Assembly (NCBI RefSeq): GCF_006757745.1
Contig: NZ_AP019740.1
Span: forward strand, 744,001 to 808,000
DNA: 64,000 bases
Source: Acinetobacter radioresistens DSM 6976 = NBRC 102413 = CIP 103788
Lineage (GTDB): Bacteria > Pseudomonadota > Gammaproteobacteria > Pseudomonadales > Moraxellaceae
Reading direction: 5' to 3'
Part shown: in pieces, positions 18,444-28,553 of the stretch
How the letters are laid out: each line of letters opens with the position of its first letter
Position numbering within the stretch: the first letter of the stretch is position 1
The notes under the pieces: generated by a model
Seen by the model: only the letters and a program-made list of their open reading frames with translations
Database searches by the model: none
Told to the model about the DNA's origin: nothing
Made by a program: the position numbers and the translations under genes

Positions 18444-19397
18444 TTATAAGTAACTATCGAACATTGCGCTAATAGATTCTTCGTTATTGATACGACGAAT
18501 TGTTTCAGCAACCATGCTAGCTACCGATACCTGACGAATTTTGCCAAGCTCAAGTGCTTCTTGTGAAAGAGGAATTGTGTCACATACGACCAGCTCATCA
18601 ATCACAGAGTTCTTCAGGTTTTCAAGAGCCTTACCAGATAATACCGGGTGAGTTGCATAAGCAACCACTTTACGGGCACCGAAAGTTTTCAATGCATCAG
18701 CTGCTTTACAAAGCGTACCGGCAGTATCAACCATGTCATCAACAATGACACAATCACGGTCTTTTACATCACCAATCAGATGCATTACCTGTGATTCATT
18801 GGCTTTTTGACGACGCTTGTCAATAATGGCCAGATCGATATCACCCATCTGTTTTGCAACTGCGCGTGCACGTACAACACCACCTACGTCAGGTGAAACC
18901 ACCATCAGGTTATGATGTGACTGTTGACGAAGATCAGCAAGCAGTGCAGGGGTACCATAGATATTATCTACAGGAATATCGAAGAAACCCTGGATCTGGT
19001 CGGCATGCAGGTCAATCATCACTACACGGTCTATACCGACAGTGGTGAGCATGTCAGCAACAACTTTAGCAGTAATAGGCACACGAGCAGAACGTGGACG
19101 ACGGTCTTGACGAGCATAACCGAAGTAAGGAATGACAGCAGTAATACGACCAGCGCTTGCACGGCGCAATGAATCAGCCATAACCAGAATTTCCATCAGG
19201 TTATCGTTGGTCGGTGCACAGGTAGGCTGAACAATAAAGACGTCTTTACCACGTACATTTTCAGTAATTTCTACTGCAATTTCACCATCAGAGAAACGGC
19301 CTACAGAAGCAGCTCCCAACGGAATGTGTAAATGGCTTACGACTTTTTGAGCGAATTGTGGATGAGCGTTTCCACTAAAAACGACAAGATTGGGCAT
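18444..19397 (-). CDS. prs: ribose-phosphate pyrophosphokinase
   Basis: Makes PRPP from ribose 5-phosphate and ATP. 317 residues. Seen: [15 protein letters not shown] at the N-terminus, [12 protein letters not shown], the PRPP synthetase signature [17 protein letters not shown], and the PRPP-binding [13 protein letters not shown]. The ATG at 19397 has AAGGG upstream; a longer reading frame would run into the tRNA-Gln gene. It lies 36 bp downstream of a tRNA-Gln gene and could share its transcript. Confidence 0.96.
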   Translation of the reverse strand: MPNLVVFSGNAHPQFAQKVVSHLHIPLGAASVGRFSDGEIAVEITENVRGKDVFIVQPTCAPTNDNLMEILVMADSLRRASAGRITAVIPYFGYARQDRRPRSARVPITAKVVADMLTTVGIDRVVMIDLHADQIQGFFDIPVDNIYGTPALLADLRQQSHHNLMVVSPDVGGVVRARAVAKQMGDIDLAIIDKRRQKANESQVMHLIGDVKDRDCVIVDDMVDTAGTLCKAADALKTFGARKVVAYATHPVLSGKALENLKNSVIDELVVCDTIPLSQEALELGKIRQVSVASMVAETIRRINNEESISAMFDSYL

Positions 19398-19433
19398 GAA
19401 GCACCCTTGGCGGTTGGCATGTATGGAATGAGA

Positions 19434-19508
19434 TGGCAGGGGTAGCTGGATTCGAACCAACGAATGGCGGGATCAAAACCCGCTGCCTTACCACTTGGCG
19501 ATACCCCT
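19434..19508 (-). tRNA. tRNA-Gln (anticodon TTG), copy 1
   Basis: 75 nt with encoded CCA. Acceptor stem AGGGGTA / TACCCCT, anticodon loop TTTTGAT, T arm GGTTCGAATCC. It differs from the other two copies by two compensated acceptor pairs (6-67, 7-66), a C-G instead of a U-G pair in the anticodon stem, and one T-arm/variable position. Confidence 0.96.
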
Positions 19509-19599
19509 AATGCGGCAGAACTTTAATATTTTTGCATGGTTATGTCAAGGTAAATTAACACGAACTTGCAAATGAACGTTCTATCTTTTTACAGGAAAA

Positions 19600-19674
19600 T
19601 GGCAGGGGCGGCTGGATTCGAACCAACGGATGGCGAGATCAAAACCCGCTGCCTTACCACTTGGCGACGCCCCT
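19600..19674 (-). tRNA. tRNA-Gln (anticodon TTG), copy 2
   Basis: 75 nt with encoded CCA, acceptor stem AGGGGCG / CGCCCCT, anticodon loop TTTTGAT. Identical in sequence to copy 3. Confidence 0.96.
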
Positions 19675-19694
19675 AAAATGGATGATTGTATTGA

Positions 19695-19769
19695 TGGCAG
19701 GGGCGGCTGGATTCGAACCAACGGATGGCGAGATCAAAACCCGCTGCCTTACCACTTGGCGACGCCCCT
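19695..19769 (-). tRNA. tRNA-Gln (anticodon TTG), copy 3
   Basis: 75 nt with encoded CCA, identical to copy 2. Its 5' end is only one base after the ispE stop codon, so it must be cut out of an ispE-containing transcript or start from a promoter inside ispE. Confidence 0.96.
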
Positions 19770-19770
19770 A

Positions 19771-20601
19771 TCAATTTACTTTCAACTGACACAATGGAGA
19801 CTCATCTAAACTATGAACCAGGTAAGCTTTACATGGTGCATTCTTTAAAATATCGTCTGGCTTCATGTCAGAAGTCAGTTCAGTGAAAACACAAGCACCT
19901 GTACCTGTAAGCCGTGCAGTACCGAATTGATCGAGATAACGCATGGCTTCATCAACCTCTGGATATAAACTTCTGGCCAGTGGCTCAAAGTTATTTCCGA
20001 AAGCAGATGGCTTTAACTGATAGGCGCAAAATGTAGTGGGCTTCGTATTTCTTGTCAATGTTTTTTGTGAAAAAAGCAGTTGAGTGCTGATAAAACAGTC
20101 AGGTTTGAGCACTATGTATTGTTTCGATTCTAAGTTAATGAAACTTAACTGTTCTCCAATTCCTTCCGCCCAAGCGTTGTGACCATATACAAAAACAGGT
20201 ACATCCGCACCAAGATGTGCACCATATTCAGCCAACTGTTCAATTGTTAAACCGCAATCCCAGAGCTGATTTAATATAATCAGTGTAGTGGCAGCATTGG
20301 ATGATCCTCCACCTAATCCTGCACCCATCGGAATATTTTTCTCAATTTTGATCTGTACACCAGAAGAATTTTTAGTGTGTGATTTAAGTAATAATGCAGC
20401 TTTGTAGATTAGATTCTGTTCAAGCTGTACATTACCTAGACCTTCAATGTGAATTTTTCCAGTCATGTTGACTTCAAATTCCAACCAGTCATATAGGTCA
20501 ATTAGTTGAAAAATACTCTGTAACTCATGGTAGCCATTTTCACGACGACCTGTAATATGTAAAAACAGGTTAAGTTTAGCGGGTGAAGGAACTCGGATCA
20601 T
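19771..20601 (-). CDS. ispE: 4-diphosphocytidyl-2-C-methyl-D-erythritol kinase
   Basis: A GHMP kinase of the MEP isoprenoid pathway. 276 residues from the ATG at 20601. Seen: VPSPAKLNLFLHITGRRENGYH at the N-terminus (motif 1) and IPMGAGLGGGSSNAATTL (the ATP-binding glycine loop). A GTG at 20613 would add MVFS; I prefer MIRVPSP because it matches the family start. Follows lolB by 25 bp and runs straight into the tRNA-Gln cluster, the same order as in Pseudomonas. Confidence 0.95.
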   Translation of the reverse strand: MIRVPSPAKLNLFLHITGRRENGYHELQSIFQLIDLYDWLEFEVNMTGKIHIEGLGNVQLEQNLIYKAALLLKSHTKNSSGVQIKIEKNIPMGAGLGGGSSNAATTLIILNQLWDCGLTIEQLAEYGAHLGADVPVFVYGHNAWAEGIGEQLSFINLESKQYIVLKPDCFISTQLLFSQKTLTRNTKPTTFCAYQLKPSAFGNNFEPLARSLYPEVDEAMRYLDQFGTARLTGTGACVFTELTSDMKPDDILKNAPCKAYLVHSLDESPLCQLKVN

Positions 20602-20626
20602 ACTAAATACCACAGCTGAAAACAGA

Positions 20627-21202
20627 TTAGCGATTCTGGATTAGCATTGTAATACGGTTTTCTTGGCCATCAGCAAGTGGCTGTTTTAAAATCAGTTTAT
20701 TAGGTTGTTGGGCACTGCCATTATAGCTTAATTCGACATTCCAGTCCTGTTCCTGAATGGTACTGATCCGTTGCTGTTCATCTTTTTTAATTTTAGCATT
20801 CAAGCTTGCCGGTCTGCCTTGGACCCAGTGTACGAGGTGAGTAATCGGTGCCTGCCATCCAGTAGCACGCTCCAATAGCTCTTCAGGTGTTGTTGCGCGA
20901 ATCAGGCCTGTCTTTGCACTATTCAGCGTGACTTCTCCCGGACGGCCTTGAATTTGTGTTCTGCCTACGCCTAAGATTCCCGTCAGTTCAATATCAAAAT
21001 TATCCTGCTGCTGTTCCCAGTTAAAAAATGCACTCCCTGACTGCTTGGGAGTTTTTACCCCAATTTTTCCCTGTAGATTAAATTGATTGTTTTCTGGCTG
21101 GGTGTTAACCGGATTTTGAGGTTGTGTATATTGCTGACAGCCGGTAAAAGCCAGAGTTGCCGTAGCGCACAAAGCGAGTCCCAGTTTAGAAAAAGAACGC
21201 AT
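20627..21202 (-). CDS. lolB: outer-membrane lipoprotein insertion protein LolB
   Basis: Receives lipoproteins from LolA and inserts them in the outer membrane. 191 residues. Seen: signal peptide with lipobox LAFTGC (Cys about residue 22), then a Gln/Asn/Pro-rich linker and the LolB barrel (FNLQGKIGVKTPKQSGSAFF, then GRTQIQGRPGEVTL). It is 12 bp downstream of the TPR gene and 25 bp upstream of ispE. Confidence 0.92.
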   Translation of the reverse strand: MRSFSKLGLALCATATLAFTGCQQYTQPQNPVNTQPENNQFNLQGKIGVKTPKQSGSAFFNWEQQQDNFDIELTGILGVGRTQIQGRPGEVTLNSAKTGLIRATTPEELLERATGWQAPITHLVHWVQGRPASLNAKIKKDEQQRISTIQEQDWNVELSYNGSAQQPNKLILKQPLADGQENRITMLIQNR

Positions 21203-21214
21203 GAAAGTTTAACT

Positions 21215-22891
21215 CTATTTAAATTGTTGAGGTAACAATAACGCATCTAACTGATCCAATTGCGGATCATTATGATATTTTTGTTTAAGCTGTTTTAACA
21301 CTTCACTAAATTTTGTGAGTGAACCCTGCATATAAAGTGCTTTAGCGTAGCGTACGCCAATTTTCAGGTTCTGACTTAGGCTGTAGGCCTTGGCCAGTAC
21401 CCGGACGGCAGTATCATAATCATTTTGCAATATGCAGACGTACCCGAGTGTGTCGAGTATTGAGGCTTGTTCCGGCGCATACTCAAGTGCATGCTCTGCA
21501 TACTGGCGCGCTTCATTTAGACGCCGGTTTTGCAGAGCGAGAGTGTAAGCATATGCATTCAGGTAAGTTGGACTGTTTGGTTCTATTTCCAGCAAATGTT
21601 TGAGTGTCTGGTCCAGTTTTTCCCGGTCTTGAAAAGGATCAAGCAATAAGACTTGGGCATAGATCAGCTCCGGGTCATCTGGCAGGTTTTTAACTGCTTC
21701 ATCAAGTAAAGCCAGCGCTGCTTTTTTATTTCCCGTCTTTTTCAAGATTTCTGCCTGAGCCTGGTATAAAAAACTGGCATGCTGTGGATAATTGACACGT
21801 TCTTGAGTAAGAAAACGCAAGGCATCATTCAGCTGGTTTTGCTTTTCAAAAATAGTGACCAGATTCCGCCGCGATACAGTGTATAGACTACCGTCCACTA
21901 GACGATAATAAGCTTTCGCTGTTTCGTAATGCTGTTTCCGCTCGGCATTTACTGCTAAATAGTAATAGGCCTCATTCTGATACTGATCAGAATAACGTAG
22001 CTCTACCAGATATTTTTCTGCCTGCTCATATTGCTTGAGATCAATACTGGTTAATCCGGCAATAAATAATGCTTCTTCAGCATCTGGCCACTGTTTTAAA
22101 ATACCTTGAAGCTTTTTTAAGGCTGATTCGGCCTGATTGGATTTGACCAGAAAGCGGACCTCTGCCAGCCGGATATCCAAATTATATTTCTGTTTGCGGC
22201 TTGATTTTTCCAGCCATTGCTGGGCTGCTAGCTGGTCATTCTGAGCCATTAACAGGTTGGCCTTCATCAGAATAAAACCAGTAACTTTGGGCCGCTTGCG
22301 CAGTGCCTGATTGATAGTCACTAAAGCCTGCTCTAGCTGACCATTTTGTGCTTCCAGGCCAGCGATTAAAACCAGAATAGAAGGATTATTTTTTTCCTTA
22401 CTGCTACGTAAGGCATTTAAAAGTATCTCGCGATCTTCTGGAAGCTCTGGGGCAATCCCTGCCAGAATCTGTTCCAGATCAGCATTTGGATCAATATTAA
22501 GAATTTTATTCAGGGTATCGGCGGCAAGCTCATATTCATGCGCTTTCAGAGAAATATGGGCCAGATAAAATAAAGCCGGAACATCTTGAGGTTCCTGAAC
22601 CACCCAGTGTGTCGCGATGTCTAAGGCTGCTTTCAGATCATTCTGTTCGAGGGCAACATTCAGGGCACGCTGTTTGATAGTGGTTGAATTACTTTTAATG
22701 GCCAGTACAGTATAGTTATGCAACGCAGTAGGAATATCACCGTAAGCGAGTGCAAATTCGGCAATCATGCTTTGTTTTAAGGCATTATAGTTAGGATTTT
22801 CATGATAAATATCGCCCGATGCCCTAAGATGAGCGGTCGAGGCTATGCTACCTACCAGTAAGACTGTGGTAGAATATCGCCGTATAGTCAT
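21215..22891 (-). CDS. TPR-repeat exported protein (PA4667-like)
   Basis: About 558 residues from the ATG at 22891 (a TTG at 22921 is an alternative). A hydrophobic N-terminus (TVLLVGSIASTAHL) suggests export. The rest is a chain of degenerate tetratricopeptide repeats, for example LAYGDIPTALHNYTVLA, AYYYLAVNAERKQHYETAKA and SILDTLGYVCILQNDYDTAV. The position directly upstream of lolB and divergent from hemA is conserved in Pseudomonas. Role unknown; probably an envelope scaffold. Confidence 0.82.
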   Translation of the reverse strand: MTIRRYSTTVLLVGSIASTAHLRASGDIYHENPNYNALKQSMIAEFALAYGDIPTALHNYTVLAIKSNSTTIKQRALNVALEQNDLKAALDIATHWVVQEPQDVPALFYLAHISLKAHEYELAADTLNKILNIDPNADLEQILAGIAPELPEDREILLNALRSSKEKNNPSILVLIAGLEAQNGQLEQALVTINQALRKRPKVTGFILMKANLLMAQNDQLAAQQWLEKSSRKQKYNLDIRLAEVRFLVKSNQAESALKKLQGILKQWPDAEEALFIAGLTSIDLKQYEQAEKYLVELRYSDQYQNEAYYYLAVNAERKQHYETAKAYYRLVDGSLYTVSRRNLVTIFEKQNQLNDALRFLTQERVNYPQHASFLYQAQAEILKKTGNKKAALALLDEAVKNLPDDPELIYAQVLLLDPFQDREKLDQTLKHLLEIEPNSPTYLNAYAYTLALQNRRLNEARQYAEHALEYAPEQASILDTLGYVCILQNDYDTAVRVLAKAYSLSQNLKIGVRYAKALYMQGSLTKFSEVLKQLKQKYHNDPQLDQLDALLLPQQFK

Positions 22892-22999
22892 GCCGGATAG
22901 TCGGCTATTGATTTGACGCAATTTTTATTGATCCAGCTAATGCTTTTTATGACACCGATGTTGCACAATAACATAAATTTAGTGAAATGATGATCTGAT

Positions 23000-24283
23000 A
23001 TGTCTTTCTTTGCATTAGGGGTCAACCATCAAACTGCTTCTGTAGAGTTGCGAGAACAGATCGCTTTTAACCCTGAGCGGTTAAACGCTTTATTTGCCGA
23101 GCAAAGTCAGCATCCTGTCTTGAATGATATGGTGGTGGTCTCGACCTGTAACCGAACAGAAGTCTATGCCATGGCAGAGCATGCTGATATGGTATTGGAC
23201 TGGCTCGCCCATGCAAATGGTTTAGATGTCAATCAGCTCATCAAACATACTTACCGTTATGAAGATGCTCAGGCGATTACTCACTTGATGCGTGTTGCCA
23301 GCGGTTTAGACTCTTTAATGCTGGGTGAACCGCAGATTCTGGGTCAAGTAAAACAGGCACTGTCGATTGCAAAAGAAGCCCATATGGTTTCACCGGCACT
23401 AAACCGCATTTTTGAATATGCCTTCTATGCAGCTAAACGTGTACGTTCAGAAACTGCTGTAGGTAGTCATGCAGTCTCTATGGGTTATGCAGTTGCTCAG
23501 CTTGCCCTGCAGGTCTTTAGCCAGCCACAAGAGTTGACTGTAATGGTTGTGGCTGCTGGAGAGATGAACAGTTTAGTAGCTAAACACCTAGCTGAAATGG
23601 GTGTAGGTAAAATCCTGATCTGTAATCGTAGTCGCGAGCGGGCAGAGAATTTGGCGCAGGAGATTGCTCATCAGGTAGAGGTCGAGATTCTGGAATTTTC
23701 GGAACTGGCCAGTAACTTGTACCGTGCTGATGTAATCTCAAGCTGTACAGGCAGCCTGTATCAGGTAATTTCTTATCGTGATGTGAAAACAGCATTAAAA
23801 AAACGGCGCTACCAGCAGATGTTAATGGTAGATCTGGCTGTTCCGCGTGATATTGAGCCAAAAGTCGCGTCACTAGATGGTGTATATCTGTATGGCGTTG
23901 ATGACCTGCAAAGTGTTATTGATGAGAACCTTGCCCAGCGACGTCAGGCTGCGGTTGAAGCTGAAATTATGGTTAACCAGCTGGCGACCCAGCTTATTAC
24001 CCATCAAAAGGTCCAGCAGGCTGGCAGTACTATCGCTGCTTATCGTGAACAGGGCCAGCACTTGACTGAATATGAGTTGCGGTTGGCGCTGGAGCATTTG
24101 CAGGCCGGAAAAGATGCAGCTGAAGTCCTGCAAAACTTTTCCCATCGTCTCACTCAGAAATTATTACATCCGACTTCAATTCTGCTAAAGCAGGCAGCTC
24201 AGGAAGAAGATCCCTCATGTTTTGAGTGGTTACAGGACGGTTTGCAGGGGATATTTGACCGTCAGCGTAAACTTAAAAAATAA
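23000..24283 (+). CDS. hemA: glutamyl-tRNA reductase
   Basis: First enzyme of tetrapyrrole synthesis by the C5 pathway: reduces Glu-tRNA to glutamate 1-semialdehyde. 427 residues. Seen: [14 protein letters not shown], the catalytic Cys50 in [29 protein letters not shown], and the NADPH-binding domain from about residue 180. Divergent from the TPR gene (about 110 bp) and convergent with dnaG. Unlike in many gamma-proteobacteria, prfA does not follow. Confidence 0.97.
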   Translation: MSFFALGVNHQTASVELREQIAFNPERLNALFAEQSQHPVLNDMVVVSTCNRTEVYAMAEHADMVLDWLAHANGLDVNQLIKHTYRYEDAQAITHLMRVASGLDSLMLGEPQILGQVKQALSIAKEAHMVSPALNRIFEYAFYAAKRVRSETAVGSHAVSMGYAVAQLALQVFSQPQELTVMVVAAGEMNSLVAKHLAEMGVGKILICNRSRERAENLAQEIAHQVEVEILEFSELASNLYRADVISSCTGSLYQVISYRDVKTALKKRRYQQMLMVDLAVPRDIEPKVASLDGVYLYGVDDLQSVIDENLAQRRQAAVEAEIMVNQLATQLITHQKVQQAGSTIAAYREQGQHLTEYELRLALEHLQAGKDAAEVLQNFSHRLTQKLLHPTSILLKQAAQEEDPSCFEWLQDGLQGIFDRQRKLKK

Positions 24284-24302
24284 TTTGAAAACAGCTTAAA
24301 CC

Positions 24303-26186
24303 TTATGAATGCAATAGTCTTAAGCTGATTTTCTTGGTCAGTTCATTGAGTTGCTGCCGCAGATTGCGTGATTCAATAAGTGAAATGGGTGATTTTAGTT
24401 TCTGTTTTAAGTATTTTTCCTGCAGGCCCAAGGCATATTCTTTAGCAAGCTTGTCTGCCATTTCTGGTGCCGGAATCAGGCTTTCAATATTGGTACGCTG
24501 TAAAATATCCGCAACCGCATGACAATACATACTGCACGCGCCAAGCACATAATAGACAGCCAGTTCCTGATCATCCGGTAGTTCATCAAAGATTTTATCT
24601 AATATTGCCAGTATTTGTGCCAGCAATTCATCCGGATGAATAAAAGCACGCAGAGTTTCAAAGTGAATATACAGATAAGGATGCCGTATCAGCATAGCGA
24701 TGGCGAAATCTTCATCCTTGGTGCGGATATTAAAAGAGAGTGATGCATCATTGCTAAGTTTCGGAGTAAAACGCTTGCCTAGGCCGAGCTTTTCTTTAAA
24801 TGACTGAGTGAGCAGATAGCGAAATGATCCCTGTTTAGGTAACAGGTCGGTAAGCTCCCTGAGCTCGCCCATTACCTGACTTTTACCCTCAGGTGAAGAA
24901 ACATCTCGCTGTTGCGTGAGATGTGCAAATACAAAATCGGATAATAGGGGAGCCTGTTCAAGTAAACGCTGAAAATTTTCCAGTCCTTCACGACGGATCA
25001 GAGAATCGGGATCATGCTGGTCGGGTAAAACAAAAAATTTCAGTTCACGGCCATCATTTAATAAAGGCAGAGCAATTTCCAGTGTTCGCCGGGCTGCCTT
25101 TTGACCTGCAGCATCCCCATCAAAGGCAATCGTAATCCGGTTATTCTGTCTGAATAAAATATTAAGATGTTCAGTATTGCTGGCTGTTCCAAGAGTTGCT
25201 ACTGCGCCGCTAATCCCGTATTGCTGCAATGCGATAACATCCATATAGCCTTCGACCATTAACCAGTCTTGAGCTTTTTGCTTGCGACCTTCATAAAGGC
25301 CGTACAATAACTGATTTTTATGGAAGACTTCGGAATCTGGCGAGTTAATATATTTGGGTTTGATCTCATCATTTAATGCGCGCCCCCCAAAACCGACTAC
25401 ACGGCCCTTACTGTCCCGGATTGGAAAAATAACCCGGTCACGAAGTAAGTCAAAGTCACGTCCGCTCTCACTAGAGCGAATCAGCCCTAGCTGTTTCAGA
25501 CCTTCAATATCATAGGGGAATGCCTTTTCCAGATGCTGCCAGTCCTCTGGTGCATAGCCCAAGCGCCAGAACTGGACTGTATCTTGGCTTAAGCCGCGCT
25601 GTTTAAAGTAAAATTGTGCGCTTTGGCTTTTAGGTAACTGCTGTTCATAAAACTGAGCAATATTCTCTAGCAGGTCATACAGGTTACCTTCCTGTACTTG
25701 CACATCTGTCACATTTTCAAATTGTTCAAACGGATCAAAACTCTGAAATTCAGCGAAAGGATCAATCGGAGTATAAGGTGTATTTGTGATAGGAGACTGG
25801 ATCTGTTCTTTAGCCTGCGCGGCAGGAGCCTGAACCGGCTTGCTAACTTTTTTGATTTCACGTTTATAGGACAGGCGCTTATTGTCCTGATTGTCTTTTG
25901 GTAGTTCAATACCAGTCTGGTTTGCTAGGTCTTTCATAACATCAACAAAATTACGGCTGTCGATATCCATTAAAAAACGTATAGCATTGCCGTTGGCCTG
26001 ACAGCCAAAGCAGTGGTAATACTGCTTGTCACGGTAGACATGGAAAGAAGGTGACTTTTCCTGATGAAAAGGACAACAGCCAGAATAAGTCCGTCCGGTT
26101 TTTTTAAGTTTTACGCGTTGGCCAATCAGATCAACAATATCAGTACGATCCAGGATCTGATCAATCGTATGCTGTGGAATTGCCAT
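24303..26186 (-). CDS. dnaG: DNA primase
   Basis: Makes RNA primers at the replication fork. 627 residues. Seen: CHC2 zinc finger with C38, H41, C59, C62 (CCPFHQEKSPSF, YYHCFGCQANG). A low-complexity Gln/Pro-rich linker of about 70 residues follows (near 110-180). Then come the catalytic core (WRLGYAPEDW, GRVVGFGGRALND), the TOPRIM motif VEGYMDVIALQQYG with DGDAAGQKAARR, and a helical C-terminal helicase-binding domain. Convergent with hemA. Confidence 0.96.
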   Translation of the reverse strand: MAIPQHTIDQILDRTDIVDLIGQRVKLKKTGRTYSGCCPFHQEKSPSFHVYRDKQYYHCFGCQANGNAIRFLMDIDSRNFVDVMKDLANQTGIELPKDNQDNKRLSYKREIKKVSKPVQAPAAQAKEQIQSPITNTPYTPIDPFAEFQSFDPFEQFENVTDVQVQEGNLYDLLENIAQFYEQQLPKSQSAQFYFKQRGLSQDTVQFWRLGYAPEDWQHLEKAFPYDIEGLKQLGLIRSSESGRDFDLLRDRVIFPIRDSKGRVVGFGGRALNDEIKPKYINSPDSEVFHKNQLLYGLYEGRKQKAQDWLMVEGYMDVIALQQYGISGAVATLGTASNTEHLNILFRQNNRITIAFDGDAAGQKAARRTLEIALPLLNDGRELKFFVLPDQHDPDSLIRREGLENFQRLLEQAPLLSDFVFAHLTQQRDVSSPEGKSQVMGELRELTDLLPKQGSFRYLLTQSFKEKLGLGKRFTPKLSNDASLSFNIRTKDEDFAIAMLIRHPYLYIHFETLRAFIHPDELLAQILAILDKIFDELPDDQELAVYYVLGACSMYCHAVADILQRTNIESLIPAPEMADKLAKEYALGLQEKYLKQKLKSPISLIESRNLRQQLNELTKKISLRLLHS

Positions 26187-26322
26187 AAGAAAAAGCCATT
26201 ATTTTATATACTTTAACCATAAAAACGCTGACCTGAAGTCTTGCTTTAAGCACTATTCAGTTGCTATCACTTGAACTAAACAGTCCTGTACAGAATCTAG
26301 CCGTCTTTACTGAAAAAGAGAA

Positions 26323-26374
26323 GGGGGAAAGTATTTTAACTTTCCCCCCCGAAAAAAGCGACCATCTGGTCGAG
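26323..26374 (-). terminator. two tandem terminator hairpins after bamD
   Basis: Nearest the gene is stem CGACCA / TGGTCG (26359-26372) followed on the minus strand by TTTTTT. Next is a 10-bp stem GGGGGAAAGT / ACTTTCCCCC (26323-26348) with a T-rich tail. Both point away from bamD. Confidence 0.8.
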
Positions 26375-26375
26375 A

Positions 26376-27407
26376 TTATTCGTTTGGAGTTTCTGTAGCT
26401 ATATCAGCCGGTGGTTTGGCGAGCATTGGTGTATGTTGCTGTCCATTTTCAGATTTACCGAGCATACCTAAGCTCAGACGGTTGAGCCAGCTACGTTCTT
26501 CTGAAGAATGACTAGAGGTTTCCTGCGATACTTCACTTGCAGTACTGTTTTTGGCTTCACGGCCAAAAATTCCCAGTGTGGCGCGGTTAAGCAGGCTGGC
26601 ATCTTTGCGGGCGGCACGCAGGTTTACACTGCCATTACTACGCACCAGTTCCGGATAGTTTAGTTTTAAGACGTCTACATACTGCTGTGATGAAGCCTGA
26701 TCACCCAGCTTGTCATAAGCGTAAGCCATGGTAGCTAGAGCTTCTGGAATTTGAGGAGTCTGCGGATAATGTTCAACTACCCACTGCGCCCGCTCCAGAG
26801 CAGCAACCCAAGCTTTACGCTTTAGATTATAGCGTGCTACGTTCATTTCATTTTCAGCCAGTTCCTGACCAATAAACTTCATGCGCTGTGCAGCATCTAC
26901 TGCATACTGACTGCTTGGATAGCGACGAATAAAATCAACAAAGTTTTGGTAAGCTACTTTTAAATAGCTAACATCACGGTGTGATTGCTGCAAAGAAGTA
27001 TAACGCAGCAAGCCATCATAATTCTGTTCCATGTTAGCTACACCACGTACGTAATAAGCGTAGTCAACATTAGGGTGCTGTGGATTTAAACGGATAAAAC
27101 GTTCAGCCAGAGCAATCGCCCCTTCATAATCTTTTTGCTGGAATTTAACGTAAAGCAGCTCAAGTTGTGCCTGCTGCGCATATTGTCCGGTCGGGAAGTA
27201 GGTGTCCAGTGCCTCTAGCTGTTTTGCAGCATCAGAATATTGACCACGTTCAAGCGCACGTTCGGCTTTATTGAAATAAACCTGTTCGCTTGACTGTGGG
27301 CCAGTATCGACAACTTCTTTTTTTGGATTGCTGCTACAGCCCACTAATGCAGATGCTATGCCTAAAGATAAAGCAAGCATCGTAACTTTATAACGTGGTA
27401 GCGACAT
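26376..27407 (-). CDS. bamD: outer-membrane assembly lipoprotein BamD
   Basis: Essential lipoprotein of the BAM complex that folds outer-membrane proteins. 343 residues. Seen: signal peptide with lipobox LVGC (Cys24), then five TPR-like repeats (FNKAERALERGQYSDAAKQL, YPSSQYAVDAAQRM, YPQTPQIPEALATMAYAYDK). The C-terminal tail of about 100 residues contains two copies of a short motif (LLNRATLGIFGRE and WLNRLSLGMLGKS), longer than in E. coli BamD. AGAGGAG precedes the ATG. Divergent from rluD. Confidence 0.94.
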   Translation of the reverse strand: MSLPRYKVTMLALSLGIASALVGCSSNPKKEVVDTGPQSSEQVYFNKAERALERGQYSDAAKQLEALDTYFPTGQYAQQAQLELLYVKFQQKDYEGAIALAERFIRLNPQHPNVDYAYYVRGVANMEQNYDGLLRYTSLQQSHRDVSYLKVAYQNFVDFIRRYPSSQYAVDAAQRMKFIGQELAENEMNVARYNLKRKAWVAALERAQWVVEHYPQTPQIPEALATMAYAYDKLGDQASSQQYVDVLKLNYPELVRSNGSVNLRAARKDASLLNRATLGIFGREAKNSTASEVSQETSSHSSEERSWLNRLSLGMLGKSENGQQHTPMLAKPPADIATETPNE

Positions 27408-27477
27408 AAAAACTCCTCTGTTAATCGGGCAATGAGCTACAATTGCGCTATTAAACCACTTTTGTCTCGATGATCAA

Positions 27478-28530
27478 ATGACTTCAGCACAATCTTCTAA
27501 TTCTACTTTCCCTGAAACTGATTTCAATTTACTTGAAGATTCTGAGGATGCAGATAACCATACTTCAGAGCCGACTGCAACACGTTTATCGTTGCAGTTT
27601 CAATTGGATGAAAGCTATCTCGGGCAGCGTATTGACCAAGCAGCAGCACTAGTCTGGAATGAATTTTCCAGAGAGAAACTTAAACAATGGATTAAAGATG
27701 GCCATTTGTTAGTAAATGGTAACAATGTCAAACCTAAATACAAGTGTGAGGGCAATGAGCTGCTTACGCTTGAGGCAGAGCTGGAAATTCAGACTGCCAG
27801 TCAGCCAGAAAATATTCCGCTTGATATTATTTATGAAGATGATGACATTATTGTCATTAATAAAACCGTAGGAATGGTCGTACATCCAGGTGCAGGAAAT
27901 GGGTCGGGCACTCTGGTCAATGCGCTGCTTTACCATTATCCGAAATCTAATGAACTGGCCCGTGCCGGACTGGTCCACCGGATTGATAAAGATACTAGCG
28001 GTCTGCTGGTGGTTGCAAAAAACCTTGAGGCCCAGTTCTCTTTAAGCAAACAATTGGCAAAAAAGACTGTCTACCGGATTTATGATTTAGTTGTTTATGG
28101 AAATATTGTAGCCGGTGGAACCATCGATGAACCAATCAAACGCCATCCTGTCGATCGCGTTAAAATGGCCATATTACCGGGTGGTAAAGAAGCGGTTACT
28201 CACTATAACGTGAAAGAGCGATTTAAAGACTTTACCCGTGTTCAGGCGCAGCTTGAAACCGGTCGTACTCACCAGATCCGGGTCCATTTTAGTTATATCG
28301 GTTATGGCCTGGTTGGTGACCCGGTCTATATGAGCCGGGTACGTGTACCTGCCGGAGCTTCTGAAGAGCTGGCTGATACTTTGCGTAGTTTTAAACGGCA
28401 GGCATTACATGCTGCCAAGCTTGGTCTGGTTCATCCGCGTACAGGCGAGAATATGATGTTTGAGGCGCCGTGGCCTGAAGACTTTAAGCGTTTAATTGAA
28501 GTACTTCGTCAAGAGAATGCTGCTTATTAA
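27478..28530 (+). CDS. rluD: 23S rRNA pseudouridine synthase RluD
   Basis: Makes pseudouridines 1911, 1915 and 1917 in 23S rRNA helix 69. 350 residues. Seen: a non-conserved acidic N-terminal extension of about 35 residues, the S4 domain (YLGQRIDQAAALVWNEFSR), the catalytic motif GLVHRIDKDTSGLLV with the active Asp, and LETGRTHQIRVHF. The position, divergent from bamD and followed by pgeF, is conserved across gamma-proteobacteria. Confidence 0.95.
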   Translation: MTSAQSSNSTFPETDFNLLEDSEDADNHTSEPTATRLSLQFQLDESYLGQRIDQAAALVWNEFSREKLKQWIKDGHLLVNGNNVKPKYKCEGNELLTLEAELEIQTASQPENIPLDIIYEDDDIIVINKTVGMVVHPGAGNGSGTLVNALLYHYPKSNELARAGLVHRIDKDTSGLLVVAKNLEAQFSLSKQLAKKTVYRIYDLVVYGNIVAGGTIDEPIKRHPVDRVKMAILPGGKEAVTHYNVKERFKDFTRVQAQLETGRTHQIRVHFSYIGYGLVGDPVYMSRVRVPAGASEELADTLRSFKRQALHAAKLGLVHPRTGENMMFEAPWPEDFKRLIEVLRQENAAY

Positions 28531-28553
28531 TTCATTAACACGGGAAATTTGAC

